A stretch of 64,000 nucleotides of DNA from Pigmentiphaga sp. H8. Its GTDB lineage: Bacteria; Pseudomonadota; Gammaproteobacteria; Burkholderiales; Burkholderiaceae_B. Below are positions 1-8,593 of the stretch, piece after piece. The stretch is from NCBI RefSeq assembly GCF_003854895.1, contig NZ_CP033966.1, positions 3,596,001 to 3,660,000 of the forward strand. Direction: 5' to 3'. The translations under genes and the position numbers were made by a program. Position 1 is the first letter of the stretch, and the number at the start of each line of letters is the position of its first letter. A model generated the notes under the pieces. That model was not told the DNA's origin. It ran no database searches and saw only the letters and a list, made by a program, of their open reading frames with translations.

Positions 1-563
1 TGCAGCAGGTCGATGCCCACCGTGCTCGCCAGCGAGGCCAGGGCCAGGTGGTTGATGCTGCCTATGCCGCCCGAGCCGTAGGTGATCTTGCCGGGGTTCG
101 CGCGCGCATGCGCGATCAGGTCCGACAGGCTGCGGAACGGCGACGAGGCGGGCACGGCGATCGCGGTGGTCGCATAGACCAGCATGCACACCGGCTCGAA
201 GGACGCCACCGGGTCGAACGGCAGTTGCTTGTACAGCGCGCCGGCCATCGCATGCGTGGACACGCCGCCCATCTCCAGCGTGTAGCCGTCGGCGGGCGCG
301 CGCGCGACGGCCGCCGCGCCTATCGTGCCGCCCGCCCCGGGAAGATTCTCGACCACCACGGCCTGCCCCGCGGACGGAAACAGCTGCTTGCCCACCAGGC
401 GCGCGAGGATGTCGGTGGTGCCGCCCGCCGCGAACGACGAAATCAGCCGCACCGGACGGCCCGGATAGCCGGAAGCCGCGCCGGTGGCGGCGGCAACCGG
501 GCGCAGCATCGAGCCGGCCGCAAGCGCCAGCATGGCGCGTCGGGATAAGGTGCAAGTCCCCAT
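1..563 (-). CDS. Bug/TctC-family periplasmic substrate-binding protein (partial)
   Basis: The 5' part of a gene that runs off the left edge; only the first ~187 codons are present. ATG at 563 is preceded by AAGGAGA. The protein begins with a basic, hydrophobic signal peptide (SRRAMLALAAGS) and then shows Bug/TctC hallmarks: a PVRLI strand, FAAGGTTDILAR, VVVENLPGAGGTIGA and a DGYTL motif. Bug proteins are periplasmic receptors for carboxylates and related small solutes, usually without dedicated transporter genes nearby. It is divergent from the IclR gene at 749, with a palindrome between them, so that regulator probably controls it. The substrate cannot be read from sequence. Confidence 0.93.
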   Translation of the reverse strand, partial: MGTCTLSRRAMLALAAGSMLRPVAAATGAASGYPGRPVRLISSFAAGGTTDILARLVGKQLFPSAGQAVVVENLPGAGGTIGAAAVARAPADGYTLEMGGVSTHAMAGALYKQLPFDPVASFEPVCMLVYATTAIAVPASSPFRSLSDLIAHARANPGKITYGSGGIGSINHLALASLASTVGIDLL

Positions 564-661
564 CGGGTCTCCTTCATTCTTCATGGTCGCGCCCCTCTGG
601 GGGGGTCGCCGGGGCGCAGTATAGGAGCGCCCCCCGCCGCCGGCGCCACTCCGCGCGCGCG

Positions 662-680
662 CATTCCGTGCCACGGAATG
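662..680. promoter_or_regulatory. 19-bp perfect palindrome, likely IclR operator
   Basis: CATTCCGTG-C-CACGGAATG is a perfect 9+1+9 inverted repeat in the divergent Bug/iclR intergenic region. Its core TTCCGTG-N-CACGGAA recurs at 1530-1544, just after the iclR gene. IclR proteins commonly bind such palindromes and autoregulate. That this regulator binds here is inference. Confidence 0.7.
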
Positions 681-748
681 GAACGATTCCAGGAAGGGCC
701 GGCCCGGCGCTATGATCGGGACGCCAGCACACGGAGGAAACGGCAGGC

Positions 749-1525
749 ATGTCCGAAACGAACGCGATCGGGCCGGTAGTCCGGGCGCTGAACATCCTGC
801 GGGCGCTGAATCACCAGCCGCAGAGTTCGCTCCAGTCCCTGCACCAGGCCACCGGACTGCCCAAGTCCACCATCCACCGCCTGCTGGCCACGCTCAAGAG
901 CGAGGGCTACGTGCGCGCCGACGTGGTCAAGGGCACGTACACGCTGACCGAGAAGGTCCTGTGCCTGAGCGAAGGCTTCTCCGAACCCGAACTGGTGGTG
1001 GAGGTCGGCGCACCCATCGTGCTCAAGAACACCCGCGCCACCGGACTGCCGCTGGCCCTGGGCACCCTGGATCGCGGCCACATCGTCGTGCGCTACAGCT
1101 CCATGCCCTACAGCCCCATCGGATCCGAGCACACCACGGTCGGCCACGTCCACGATCTCGTGCATTCCGGCATGGGGCAGGCCTACCTGGCCTATTGCGG
1201 CCAAGCCGAACGCGACCGCCTGCTGCAATGGATGCAGGCCTCGCTGCCCGAGCCCGGCCTGTGGCCACCGGTGGAACAGGACATCCAGCATCAACTGGCC
1301 GTCACGCGCCGGCGCGGCTACGGCCTGCGCAAAGGCCAGGGCCGCGGCTCCAGCACCACCCTGGCGGTGCCGCTGGCCCATGGCGAGCGCGTACTGGGCG
1401 TGCTGTCGCTGACCACCTTCGGCGCGCTGCTGACCCCGGAGCGCCTGCGCGAATGCGTGGGCCACCTGGACCGGACGCGCCAGGAGATCTGCGCCGCCGT
1501 CGGCGCGCGGCTGGCGCAAGGCTGA
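749..1525 (+). CDS. IclR-family transcriptional regulator
   Basis: A 258-residue protein with standard IclR architecture. The winged helix is at residues ~8-65 (SSLQSLHQATGLPKSTIHRL is the helix-turn-helix), followed by a GAF-like effector domain at ~80-250 (HDLVHSGMGQAYLAY, RRRGYGLR, VLGVLSLT). It resembles activators of aromatic-acid catabolism such as MhpR, but the effector is unknown. ATG follows GGAGGAAACGGCAGGC. It is transcribed away from a Bug receptor gene and toward an FAH-family hydrolase. Matching palindromes at 662-680 and 1530-1544 frame it, suggesting control of both neighbours and of itself. Confidence 0.93.
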   Translation: MSETNAIGPVVRALNILRALNHQPQSSLQSLHQATGLPKSTIHRLLATLKSEGYVRADVVKGTYTLTEKVLCLSEGFSEPELVVEVGAPIVLKNTRATGLPLALGTLDRGHIVVRYSSMPYSPIGSEHTTVGHVHDLVHSGMGQAYLAYCGQAERDRLLQWMQASLPEPGLWPPVEQDIQHQLAVTRRRGYGLRKGQGRGSSTTLAVPLAHGERVLGVLSLTTFGALLTPERLRECVGHLDRTRQEICAAVGARLAQG

Positions 1526-1529
1526 CGCG

Positions 1530-1544
1530 TTCCGTGTCACGGAA
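1530..1544. promoter_or_regulatory. 15-bp perfect palindrome, second likely IclR operator
   Basis: TTCCGTG-T-CACGGAA is identical, except at the central base, to the core of the palindrome at 662-680. It lies between the iclR stop and the FAH hydrolase start (TTG 1654), placed to control that gene. Confidence 0.68.
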
Positions 1545-1653
1545 AGAAGCGGCGGCACGATACCGGGCCGCGGGCGCGCGGACTTAAGCTGTCGTGCCGC
1601 GAGGCGGCCCGTGCGCCGCCCCGTTCCCATTCTCCTCAGGACTGGAGCCTCGC

Positions 1654-2628
1654 TTGAAACTCGCCAGCTACGCCACTTTCGACCGGCCCGACACCGCGCG
1701 CGTCGGATTCGTGATCTCCGACTCCGAACTGGTCGATGCCGAAACCGCATGCCGCCAATTCGCCCCCGACTTCCAGGGCCCCCTGGACATGCACCGGCTG
1801 ATCGAGGCCGGCCCCGATTTCTGGGAACAGCTCCGGCAGGTGCATGCCGCGCTGGGCCAGGCCGGGCTGCCGCGCCTGCCCATGGACACGGTCCGCTTCC
1901 TTCCCGCGGTGCCGCGCCCCTCGAAGCTGTGCTGCCTGGCCCTGAACAACAGCGCCAATACCGACCGCATCGTCAAGGGCCCCAAGCACCCGGCCGTCTT
2001 CACCAAGCCCTGGTCGGCGCTGGTCGGCCACGGCGAACCGATACGCCTGAAGCCCCATTACGGCCGCGTGCACCCCGAACCCGAACTGGCGATCGTGATC
2101 GGCAAGCTGGCACGCGACATCGACGCGGCCGACGCCTATGACCACGTATTCGGCTACACCATCCACAACGACCTGACCTCGCCCACCATGCGCGACGAGG
2201 ACAGCTTCCACTACCGCGCCATCCACCCGGCGCTGGAAGGCGAAGGCATCCGCTACGTCGAAAGCCACGTCTCGTACAGCGGCCGCTACAAGGGTTCGGA
2301 CACGTTCTCCCCGCTGGGCCCGTGGATCGTCACCCGCGACGAGATCCCCAACCCGCACGCGCTGGACATCTCGTGCCACGTCCGCGAAGAACAGTACGCC
2401 AGCGACAACACGGCCAACCTCTTCCACAAGCTGCCCGAGGTCCTGGCCTTCGTCTCCAGCTACATGACGCTGGTGCCGGGCGACGTGGTGTCGATGGGCA
2501 CGGCGCTGGCCTCGGGCGGCAAGCCCGGCCGGGCGGTCCAGAACGCCGACCTCAACAAGATCGGCGGGCCCGTCAGCGTGACCGTGGCGGGGATAGGCAA
2601 GCTCAGCAACCCGGTGCAGGCGGGCTGA
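1654..2628 (+). CDS. Fumarylacetoacetate hydrolase (FAH) family protein
   Basis: 324 residues from a TTG start at 1654, chosen because CTGGAG sits 6-8 bases upstream and the protein then starts cleanly (MKLASYATF). A GTG at 1594 in the same frame lacks a good ribosome site. The C-terminal FAH fold shows the metal-ligand pattern HPEPEL (E142, E144) and D173 in IHNDLTS, plus MGTALASGG near the end. The family cleaves or decarboxylates beta-diketo or 2-oxo acids in aromatic degradation. The N-terminal ~90 residues are the usual FAH cap. It sits downstream of iclR with an operator-like palindrome between them. The precise reaction is not assignable. Confidence 0.9.
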   Translation: MKLASYATFDRPDTARVGFVISDSELVDAETACRQFAPDFQGPLDMHRLIEAGPDFWEQLRQVHAALGQAGLPRLPMDTVRFLPAVPRPSKLCCLALNNSANTDRIVKGPKHPAVFTKPWSALVGHGEPIRLKPHYGRVHPEPELAIVIGKLARDIDAADAYDHVFGYTIHNDLTSPTMRDEDSFHYRAIHPALEGEGIRYVESHVSYSGRYKGSDTFSPLGPWIVTRDEIPNPHALDISCHVREEQYASDNTANLFHKLPEVLAFVSSYMTLVPGDVVSMGTALASGGKPGRAVQNADLNKIGGPVSVTVAGIGKLSNPVQAG

Positions 2629-2632
2629 CCCG

Positions 2633-3052
2633 CTATTGCTGCGACAGCGGCAAGCCGCGGCTGCCGGCATAGAACACGATCAGCACCACGCCCTGGTCGC
2701 CGGTCACGCCGCGGTGGTACTCGCCCACCATTTCCGGCAGGACGTCGCCCTGCTTGAGCAGGCGCGTCTCGCCCGTTTCCTTTTTCTCGACCGTCAGTTC
2801 ACCCGACAGCACATAGGCCGCGTTCGGGATCGGATGGGTATGCCAGGGCAGCGCGCTGTGGGCGGGAATCGTGATCCTGAGCACGGTCAGCATCGGCGCG
2901 CCCGACGGGTAGGCCACGTAGGGACGGCCGTCCCACGACGCCCCGCTCTCCATCAGCTTTTCGACCTGCACGCCGGCTGATTCCGCCGCCATGCCCGTCC
3001 CCCCGGCCAGCGCCAATACCAGCGCGGCCAGTCCTCCCACGATCCGTTTCAT
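2633..3052 (-). CDS. Exported cupin-domain protein
   Basis: 139 residues. ATG at 3052 is preceded by AAGGGGA, although the frame stays open further upstream. Residues 1-22 form a signal peptide (hydrophobic LAALVLALAGG ending at MAA), so it is probably periplasmic. The rest is one cupin barrel: WHTHPIPNAAYVLSGEL (H71, H73) and a second motif ending EYHRG (H113). The glutamate usual in cupin motif 1 is not evident, so metal binding may be altered. It converges with the FAH gene, with only 4 bases between stop codons. The function is unknown. Confidence 0.88.
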   Translation of the reverse strand: MKRIVGGLAALVLALAGGTGMAAESAGVQVEKLMESGASWDGRPYVAYPSGAPMLTVLRITIPAHSALPWHTHPIPNAAYVLSGELTVEKKETGETRLLKQGDVLPEMVGEYHRGVTGDQGVVLIVFYAGSRGLPLSQQ

Positions 3053-3137
3053 GGCGATGTCCCCTTGCCTTGTTTTATTTGTGCGGCGGCCCGTGTGCCG
3101 TCCGGATCGCACGATACCACCGACGGCGGCGCCCGGC

Positions 3138-3851
3138 TCAGGCGTCGATATCCACTTCCTCGCACCACAGGTCCCAGCACCGCTTGAGCTGGCCGCGGTT
3201 GGTCTCGGTGGCGAGGTCGGACTCGGTCTCGGACAGGTAGCGTACGCGGTCCGACACCCGCATCGCCCCCAGTTGCATGCCGGCGTTGACTTCGGCGTAG
3301 ACCGCCCGGTAGATGGCTTCTTCCAGGCTGGTCCCCACCATGGTCGATCCATGGCCGACCATCAACACCGCGCTGGCGGGCCCCAGGGTATCGGCCAGGT
3401 GGCGGCCCAGGTCGTGGTCGCGTATCAGCATGTCGGTCTCGCGGCCGGTGGCCTCGCGGATGTCGAACTTCGCGGTCCGCGTCAGGAACCCGGCCATGTG
3501 GAACATGGGCTTGACAGCCACGTCGGTGGCGGCGATGGTGATCATGGCCGCCGAGTGGCTGTGGACCACGGCCTGGACGTCGGGACGGGTGCGGTAGATC
3601 TCGCCGTGGATGAAGCGTTCCAGGTACAGGCGCCGGGTATCGCCGCCCACCGGGTTCGATTCCTCGTCCAGTTCGACGATGTCCGCTTCCTTGACCAGGT
3701 TGGGCGCCCGGTTGCACGAGATCAGGTAGTGGCCCGCGATCTCGGGGTGGCGGCAGCTGACGTGCCCGAACCCGTCGACGATGCCCTTCAGGTAAAGAAT
3801 GCGGTTGGCCCGCGCCAGGTTGCGGCGCGCCTCCAGCACGATTTCGTTCAT
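3138..3851 (-). CDS. Class II aldolase/adducin-family protein
   Basis: 237 residues from ATG 3851, seven bases after GGGGAG. An upstream in-frame ATG at 3857 lies on top of the ribosome site, and one at 3938 gives an atypical N-terminus. Family motifs include GHVSCRHPE, HGEIYRTRPDVQAVVHSHS (catalytic E83, metal ligands H97 and H99) and VGHGS (H167, probable third ligand). Relatives include fuculose-phosphate aldolase and 3-hydroxy-2-methylpyridine-carboxylate decarboxylases. The partner Bug receptor is divergent at 4010, so the pair may take up and process one substrate. No phosphate-binding signature distinguishes aldolase from decarboxylase. Confidence 0.9.
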   Translation of the reverse strand: MNEIVLEARRNLARANRILYLKGIVDGFGHVSCRHPEIAGHYLISCNRAPNLVKEADIVELDEESNPVGGDTRRLYLERFIHGEIYRTRPDVQAVVHSHSAAMITIAATDVAVKPMFHMAGFLTRTAKFDIREATGRETDMLIRDHDLGRHLADTLGPASAVLMVGHGSTMVGTSLEEAIYRAVYAEVNAGMQLGAMRVSDRVRYLSETESDLATETNRGQLKRCWDLWCEEVDIDA

Positions 3852-4009
3852 GAGCATGCTCCCCGTGTTCCGCTCGTTGTATCGACTTCGTATTGTGCAC
3901 CCGAAGAATGCATCAATTTTCTTGATCTTCGACATCAATCCAGCTGACCGACTTGGCGCCCGGCCTGTGAAATACTCGGCCTCAAGAAGAGAACATCCGG
4001 AGGATACGC

Positions 4010-4984
4010 ATGACCCCCACTCCCCTCGCGCGCGGCCTGGCCCTGATCGGCGGCGGCCTGGCGCTTTCGTTCGCGCTGGCCGCCTCGGCGGCCGACACCT
4101 GGCCCGCCAAGCCCATCACCTTCGTCGTGCCCTCGTCGCCCGGGGGCGGCACCGACATCTATGCCCGGCTGCTGGCCGAAGGCGTGGGCAAGCAGCTCAA
4201 GCAGACCGTCGTGGTCGAGAACAAGCCCGGCGCCAGCGGCAACATCGGCGCGGCGGCGGCGGCACGCGCCACGCCGGACGGCTACACCTTCCTGGTTTCG
4301 GCCACGCCGGCGATCGCGGTCAATCCCTATCTGTACAAGAACCTGCCCTACGACGCCGAGAAGGATCTCGTGCCGGTGGCCCGCGGCGTGGACGCGCCCC
4401 TGGTCTACGTCGTGCCGCCCGGCTCGCGCTTCAAGACACTGGACGACCTGCTGGCCGCCGGCAAGAGCGAGCCCGGCAAGCTGGCGTTCGGGTCGGCCGG
4501 CCACGGCTCGCCCACCTTCCTGGGCGTGAAGGTCATGGAAGAAAAGACCGGCGCCGCGTTCACGCACGTACCGTACAAGGGCATGGCGCCCACCATGCAG
4601 GACTTCCTGGGCGGACGCCTGGACTTCCTGCAATCGGACGTCGCTTCGGTGCTTCCCCACATCAAGTCGGGCAAGGCCGTCCCGCTCGCCATCAGCAGCA
4701 AGTCGCCACTGTTCCCGAAGGTAGCGGTGTGGACCGACAAGGGCCTTCCCGACGTGCCGCAGTCCTTCAGCGTGATGGCGCCGGCCGGCACGCCCGACGC
4801 CATCGTCCAGAAGATGAGCCAGACCGTGGTCAAGGCCATGCAGGAGCCGTCGGTCAAGCAGCGCCTGATCGATCAGGGCTACCTCCCGGTCTCGGACACG
4901 CCGGCCAGGTTCAGCCAGCAGTTGACGGCCGAGCGCGCGATGTGGAAATCGCTGATCGAACGCAACCACATCACGGTCGAATAG
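4010..4984 (+). CDS. Bug/TctC-family periplasmic substrate-binding protein
   Basis: 324 residues. ATG follows GGAGGATACGC. Signal peptide 1-27 (ends ASA|AD). Diagnostic motifs: PITFVVPSSPGGGTDIYAR, VVVENKPGASGNIGA, PDGYTFLVS, and the C-terminal Bug pattern LPDVPQSF / MSQTVVKAMQEP. It binds a small carboxylate-type ligand in the periplasm. It is divergent from the class II aldolase gene and convergent with two LysR genes. No TctA/TctB membrane genes are present, as is usual for orphan Bug genes. Confidence 0.94.
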   Translation: MTPTPLARGLALIGGGLALSFALAASAADTWPAKPITFVVPSSPGGGTDIYARLLAEGVGKQLKQTVVVENKPGASGNIGAAAAARATPDGYTFLVSATPAIAVNPYLYKNLPYDAEKDLVPVARGVDAPLVYVVPPGSRFKTLDDLLAAGKSEPGKLAFGSAGHGSPTFLGVKVMEEKTGAAFTHVPYKGMAPTMQDFLGGRLDFLQSDVASVLPHIKSGKAVPLAISSKSPLFPKVAVWTDKGLPDVPQSFSVMAPAGTPDAIVQKMSQTVVKAMQEPSVKQRLIDQGYLPVSDTPARFSQQLTAERAMWKSLIERNHITVE

Positions 4985-4999
4985 CCCCGTGCCCGGCGC

Positions 5000-5926
5000 T
5001 CAGCCCTGCGCAACGCGGGCGAGCGCCTTCCTGAGCCAGGTCGCGCCGGCATCCTTCCTGTGCCGGGAATGCCAGTGCTGGTGGACCACGTAGCTGGGTG
5101 ATTCGAACGGCAGGTCCACCACCATCAGTGGCGCGAAGCGCATCAGCGCGCGGCTGAGCCGGGCGGGCACGACGGCCACCAGGTCGCTGTCGGCCAGCAG
5201 GTGCTCGATGCCGGCGAAACTCGATTGTTCCAGGCGGATGTTGGGCCGCGCGCCCAGCTTCTCGGCCGCATGGTCTTCCCAGCGTTGCCGGTTACGGCCC
5301 CGGCTGGCCACCGACAGGTGCGGCAGCCGCAGGAAATCCTCGACCGGCATGCCGGCCCGCAGCGCCGGATGGCCGGCCCGCCCCAGGCAGACATAGTGCT
5401 CGCGGTACAGCCGCTGCCGGATGACCGACTTGCCCATGGTGGGCACGTGGCCCAGCACCAGGTCCAGCGTGCCGGACTCCAGGTGCCAGGGCGTATCGGC
5501 CGTGATCTCGATCTGTTCCAGGCTGACGCCGGGCGCCTCGCCCGCCAGCAGCGAGCGCACGCCGGGCATCAGCACATAGACGCCGATCTCGCTCATCGCC
5601 ACCCGGAAGTGGCGGGTCGCCACCGCGGGATCGAAGGCGTCGCCCTCCAGCGCGCTGGCCTGCAGCAGTTGCTGGGCCTGCTTGAGCCCCGGATAGATGG
5701 ACTCGGCCTTGATGGTCGGAATCATGCCGACGGCGCTGCGCACGAACAGATCATCCCGGTAGATCTCGCGCAGCCGGGCCAGCGCCATGCTGACGGTGGA
5801 AGGGTTCATCCCCAGGCGCGCGGCCACGCGCGCGATGCTCGCCACTTCGTACAGCGCGGTGAATATGCTGATCTGGCGATAGTCGGGAAAATTCCTGGCG
5901 TCCGCGCCCTTGCGATCGTCGTCCAT
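5000..5926 (-). CDS. LysR-family regulator (NodD/NahR-like N-terminus)
   Basis: 308 residues from ATG 5926; the frame remains open beyond this but enters another LysR gene. The N-terminal winged helix (residues ~15-70: LYEVASIARVAARLGMNPSTVSMALARLREIYRDDLFVRS) has the DLFVR signature of the NahR/SyrM branch. The C-terminal co-inducer domain contains DLVLGH and a late DLPFESPSYVVHQHWHSRHRKD, which also recalls that branch. It lies tail-to-tail with the Bug gene (15-base gap) and 14 bases after the next LysR gene, so the two regulators may be co-transcribed. Targets are unknown. Confidence 0.9.
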   Translation of the reverse strand: MDDDRKGADARNFPDYRQISIFTALYEVASIARVAARLGMNPSTVSMALARLREIYRDDLFVRSAVGMIPTIKAESIYPGLKQAQQLLQASALEGDAFDPAVATRHFRVAMSEIGVYVLMPGVRSLLAGEAPGVSLEQIEITADTPWHLESGTLDLVLGHVPTMGKSVIRQRLYREHYVCLGRAGHPALRAGMPVEDFLRLPHLSVASRGRNRQRWEDHAAEKLGARPNIRLEQSSFAGIEHLLADSDLVAVVPARLSRALMRFAPLMVVDLPFESPSYVVHQHWHSRHRKDAGATWLRKALARVAQG

Positions 5927-5940
5927 GGTCGGCGGGCGCC

Positions 5941-6849
5941 TCAGTCTTCGTCCAGTTCCGCGAACCGGTCGGCCAGGTGGTCGACCAGGGCCCGCACGGC
6001 GGGCAGCAGCCCGCGCCGCGATGCGAACACCGCATGGATGATCTCGCGCGGCGGCGCCCAGCCGGGGATGACATGGACCAGTTCGCCGCTGACCAGCTCG
6101 TCGCGCACCATCATCGCCGGCAATTGCACCACGCCCGCCCCCGCCACGGCGGCCGCGCGCAGCGCCGGCATGCCGCGCGTGATCAGCCTCGGATGGTGGC
6201 GCACGGCGGCATGCGCGCCATCGGGCCCGATCAGGTTCCAGACATATTCCTGCTGCGGCACGCCCAGCGCCATGCTGGGCAGCCCCGCCAGGTCGGCGGG
6301 CACGCGGGGGATGCCGTTCCTGAGCAGTTCCGGGCAGGCCACGAGGTATTGCCCGCGGTTCGCCAGCACGCGCATGACCAATCCGCTGTCCTCGAGCGGC
6401 GGCGGCCGCACGCGCAGGGCGATGTCCATGCCTTCTCCCACCACGTCCACCCGCCGGTTGGTCTCCTCCAGGTGGACTTCCACGCGCGGGTGAGCGACCA
6501 TGAATCCGGCCACCATCTCGGCCACCCGCGCCCCCAGCAGCGCCACCGGACATGCCAGGCGCACGATGCCGCGCGGCTCGGCATGCATGACCGCGATGGC
6601 GTCGTCGGCCGCTTCGGCCTCCACCAGCATGGCCTTGCAGTGGCCATAGTAGGTCTGGCCGATCTCCGTCACCGCGAAGCGGCGCGTCGAGCGCTGGATG
6701 AGCCGGACCCCCAGGCGCTCCTCCAGGAGCGCGATGCGCCGGCTGAGCTTGGATTTAGGTATGCCCAGGGCGCGGCCGGCCGGGGCGAATCCGCCATGGT
6801 CCACCACCTGCACGTAGTAATAAAGGTCGTTGAGGTCTTGCATGATCAT
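5941..6849 (-). CDS. LysR-family regulator
   Basis: 302 residues, or 300 if the second ATG (6843) is used; AAGGA lies better spaced for the second. The HTH at ~17-45 (GGFAPAGRALGIPKSKLSRRIALLEERLGVRLIQR) is of the group including DsdC/AphB-like regulators, and the effector domain (MDIALRVRPPPLEDSGLV) is typical. It is divergent from the pirin gene at 6961. LysR regulators usually control the divergent gene, so the pirin/YcaC pair is the likely target. Confidence 0.9.
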   Translation of the reverse strand: MIMQDLNDLYYYVQVVDHGGFAPAGRALGIPKSKLSRRIALLEERLGVRLIQRSTRRFAVTEIGQTYYGHCKAMLVEAEAADDAIAVMHAEPRGIVRLACPVALLGARVAEMVAGFMVAHPRVEVHLEETNRRVDVVGEGMDIALRVRPPPLEDSGLVMRVLANRGQYLVACPELLRNGIPRVPADLAGLPSMALGVPQQEYVWNLIGPDGAHAAVRHHPRLITRGMPALRAAAVAGAGVVQLPAMMVRDELVSGELVHVIPGWAPPREIIHAVFASRRGLLPAVRALVDHLADRFAELDED

Positions 6850-6960
6850 CGTTCCTTAAATAGAACGCTCCATGCGAATTCTGCCATCTACCGGGAATTT
6901 CGTCCCGTCCATATGATGTCTCCATCAACCGTTACCACGGTTCCCTACCAGGAGATCGGC

Positions 6961-7827
6961 ATGAAGAAGATACTCGGCGTCTACAGCGCTCCCCGGCCCC
7001 ATTGGGTGGGCGACGGGTTCCCCGTGCGCTCGCTGTTCGGCTACGACGGCCTGGGCCGCCACCTCAGCCCCTTCCTTCTGCTGGACCATGCCGCGCCCAC
7101 GCCTTTTCCGCCCGCCACCCGGCCGCGCGGGGTGGGCCGCCATCCGCACCGGGGGTTCGAGACCGTCACCGTCGTCTACCAGGGCGAGGTCGAGCATCGC
7201 GACTCCACCGGCGCCGGCGGCCTGATCGGCCCGGGCGACGTGCAATGGATGACGGCGGCCGGCGGGATCCTGCACGAGGAGTTCCACTCGCGCGCCTTCA
7301 CCGAACGCGGCGGCACCATAGAAATGGTGCAGCTGTGGGTCAACCTGCCCGCGCGGGACAAGATGAGCGAACCGGGCTACCAGACCCTGCTCGACGCGCA
7401 GATTCCCTCGGTCGACCTGCCCGACGGCGCCGGCCGCGTGCGGGTGATCGCCGGGGAATACGGCGGCGGCAAGGGCCCGGCGCGGACCCATACGCCCATC
7501 GACATGTGGGACATCCGCCTGACGCAGGGCGGCTATGCCCACTTCGACGGCACGCCCGGCCACACGCTGGCGCTGGTCGTGCTGCGCGGCACGGTGCTGG
7601 TGAACGGCGAAACGCTGGCGCGCGAAGGACAGCTCGTGCATTTCGACCGCGACGGCACGGGTGTCACGCTGGAGGCCAATAATGACGCCGTCCTGCTGTG
7701 GCTGTCGGGCGAACCCATCGACGAGCCGGTCGTGGGCTACGGTCCCTTCGTCATGAACACCCAGGCCGAGATCCAGCAGGCCATCGACGACTACAACGCC
7801 GGCCGCTTCGAACGCGCGGCGGCCTGA
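6961..7827 (+). CDS. Pirin-family protein
   Basis: 288 residues. ATG 6961 follows AGGAGATCGGC; an upstream ATG at 6913 lacks a site. The N-terminal cupin carries the pirin metal set: H61 and H63 (GRHPHRGFETVTVVYQGE), H105 and E107 (GGILHEEFHS). The C-terminal half is the second, degenerate cupin ending in GYGPFVMNTQAEIQQAI, typical of bacterial pirins. Bacterial pirins are reported as quercetin dioxygenase-like enzymes or redox/metabolic modulators. Its partner downstream is a YcaC-like hydrolase. Pirin plus isochorismatase-like pairs under a divergent LysR are a common arrangement. Confidence 0.93.
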   Translation: MKKILGVYSAPRPHWVGDGFPVRSLFGYDGLGRHLSPFLLLDHAAPTPFPPATRPRGVGRHPHRGFETVTVVYQGEVEHRDSTGAGGLIGPGDVQWMTAAGGILHEEFHSRAFTERGGTIEMVQLWVNLPARDKMSEPGYQTLLDAQIPSVDLPDGAGRVRVIAGEYGGGKGPARTHTPIDMWDIRLTQGGYAHFDGTPGHTLALVVLRGTVLVNGETLAREGQLVHFDRDGTGVTLEANNDAVLLWLSGEPIDEPVVGYGPFVMNTQAEIQQAIDDYNAGRFERAAA

Positions 7828-7858
7828 TGTCCCGGGAGCCCTGCTCCCGGCCCCTTCT

Positions 7859-7891
7859 CACGGGGGAGCCTCGCGCTTCCCCGTGGGTTTT
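7859..7891 (+). terminator. Weak terminator/attenuator between pirin and YcaC-like genes
   Basis: A 10-bp stem (CACGGGGGAG / CTTCCCCGTG, one G-U pair) with a 7-base loop is followed by GGTTTT. A second hairpin, CCGGGAG / CTCCCGG, precedes it at 7832-7850. It may trim expression of the downstream gene rather than end transcription. Confidence 0.45.
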
Positions 7892-7920
7892 CGCAGTCCT
7901 TATCCGATCAGGAGCATGAC

Positions 7921-8547
7921 ATGAGCAAGCCTTACATCCGCCTCGACAAGAACGATGCCGCCGTATTGCTGGTGGACCACCAGACCGGCCTCCTGTCGCT
8001 GGTCCGCGACATCGACCCCGACAAGTTCAAGAACAACGTCCTGGCGCTGGCCGACATGGCCGAATACTTCAAGCTGCCCACCATCCTGACCACCAGCTTC
8101 GAGAACGGCCCCAACGGCCCGCTGGTTCCCGAACTGAAGGCCCAGTTTCCCGACGCGCCCTACATCGCGCGCCCCGGCAACATCAACGCCTGGGACAACG
8201 AAGACTTCGTCAAGGCCGTCAAGGCCACCGGCAAGAAGCAGCTCATCATCGCCGGCGTGGTCACCGAAGTATGCGTGGCCTTCCCCGCCCTGTCGGCCAT
8301 CGAGGAAGGCTTCGAAGTCTTCGTCATCACCGATGCGTCGGGTACCTTCAATCCGCTTACCCGCGATGCCGCCTGGGACCGCATGTCGCGCGCCGGCGTG
8401 CAACTGATGACCTGGTTCGGCGCCGCCTGCGAACTGCACCGCGACTGGCGCAATGACGTGGAAGGACTGGCGGCCCTGTTCTCCAACCACATCCCGGACT
8501 ACCGCAACCTGATCACCAGCTACAACACCCTGACCCCGTCGAAGTAA
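7921..8547 (+). CDS. ycaC: YcaC-like isochorismatase-family hydrolase
   Basis: 208 residues, ATG after AGGAGC. The isochorismatase fold has the nucleophile C118 (AGVVTEVCVAF) and D19 (LLVDHQTGLL). R84 (YIARPG) sits near the position of the family lysine. Length and motifs (RPGNINAWDNEDFVKAVKATGKKQLIIAG) match the octameric YcaC group, whose physiological substrate is unresolved. It is probably expressed with the pirin gene 93 bases upstream. Confidence 0.92.
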   Translation: MSKPYIRLDKNDAAVLLVDHQTGLLSLVRDIDPDKFKNNVLALADMAEYFKLPTILTTSFENGPNGPLVPELKAQFPDAPYIARPGNINAWDNEDFVKAVKATGKKQLIIAGVVTEVCVAFPALSAIEEGFEVFVITDASGTFNPLTRDAAWDRMSRAGVQLMTWFGAACELHRDWRNDVEGLAALFSNHIPDYRNLITSYNTLTPSK

Positions 8548-8593
8548 GCAGGCGGGCCGGAACGCCCACAAGGCGCCCCGGCCCGGCCTTCTC

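Noticed and set aside
1636..2670. Long minus-strand frame opposite the FAH gene, and similar frames opposite other genes
   Set aside because: Shadow frames of well-supported genes; no domain, signal peptide or ribosome site.
6850..6960. A specific LysR operator between the second lysR and the pirin gene
   Set aside because: Only loose T-N11-A type matches are present; no clear symmetric site stands out.
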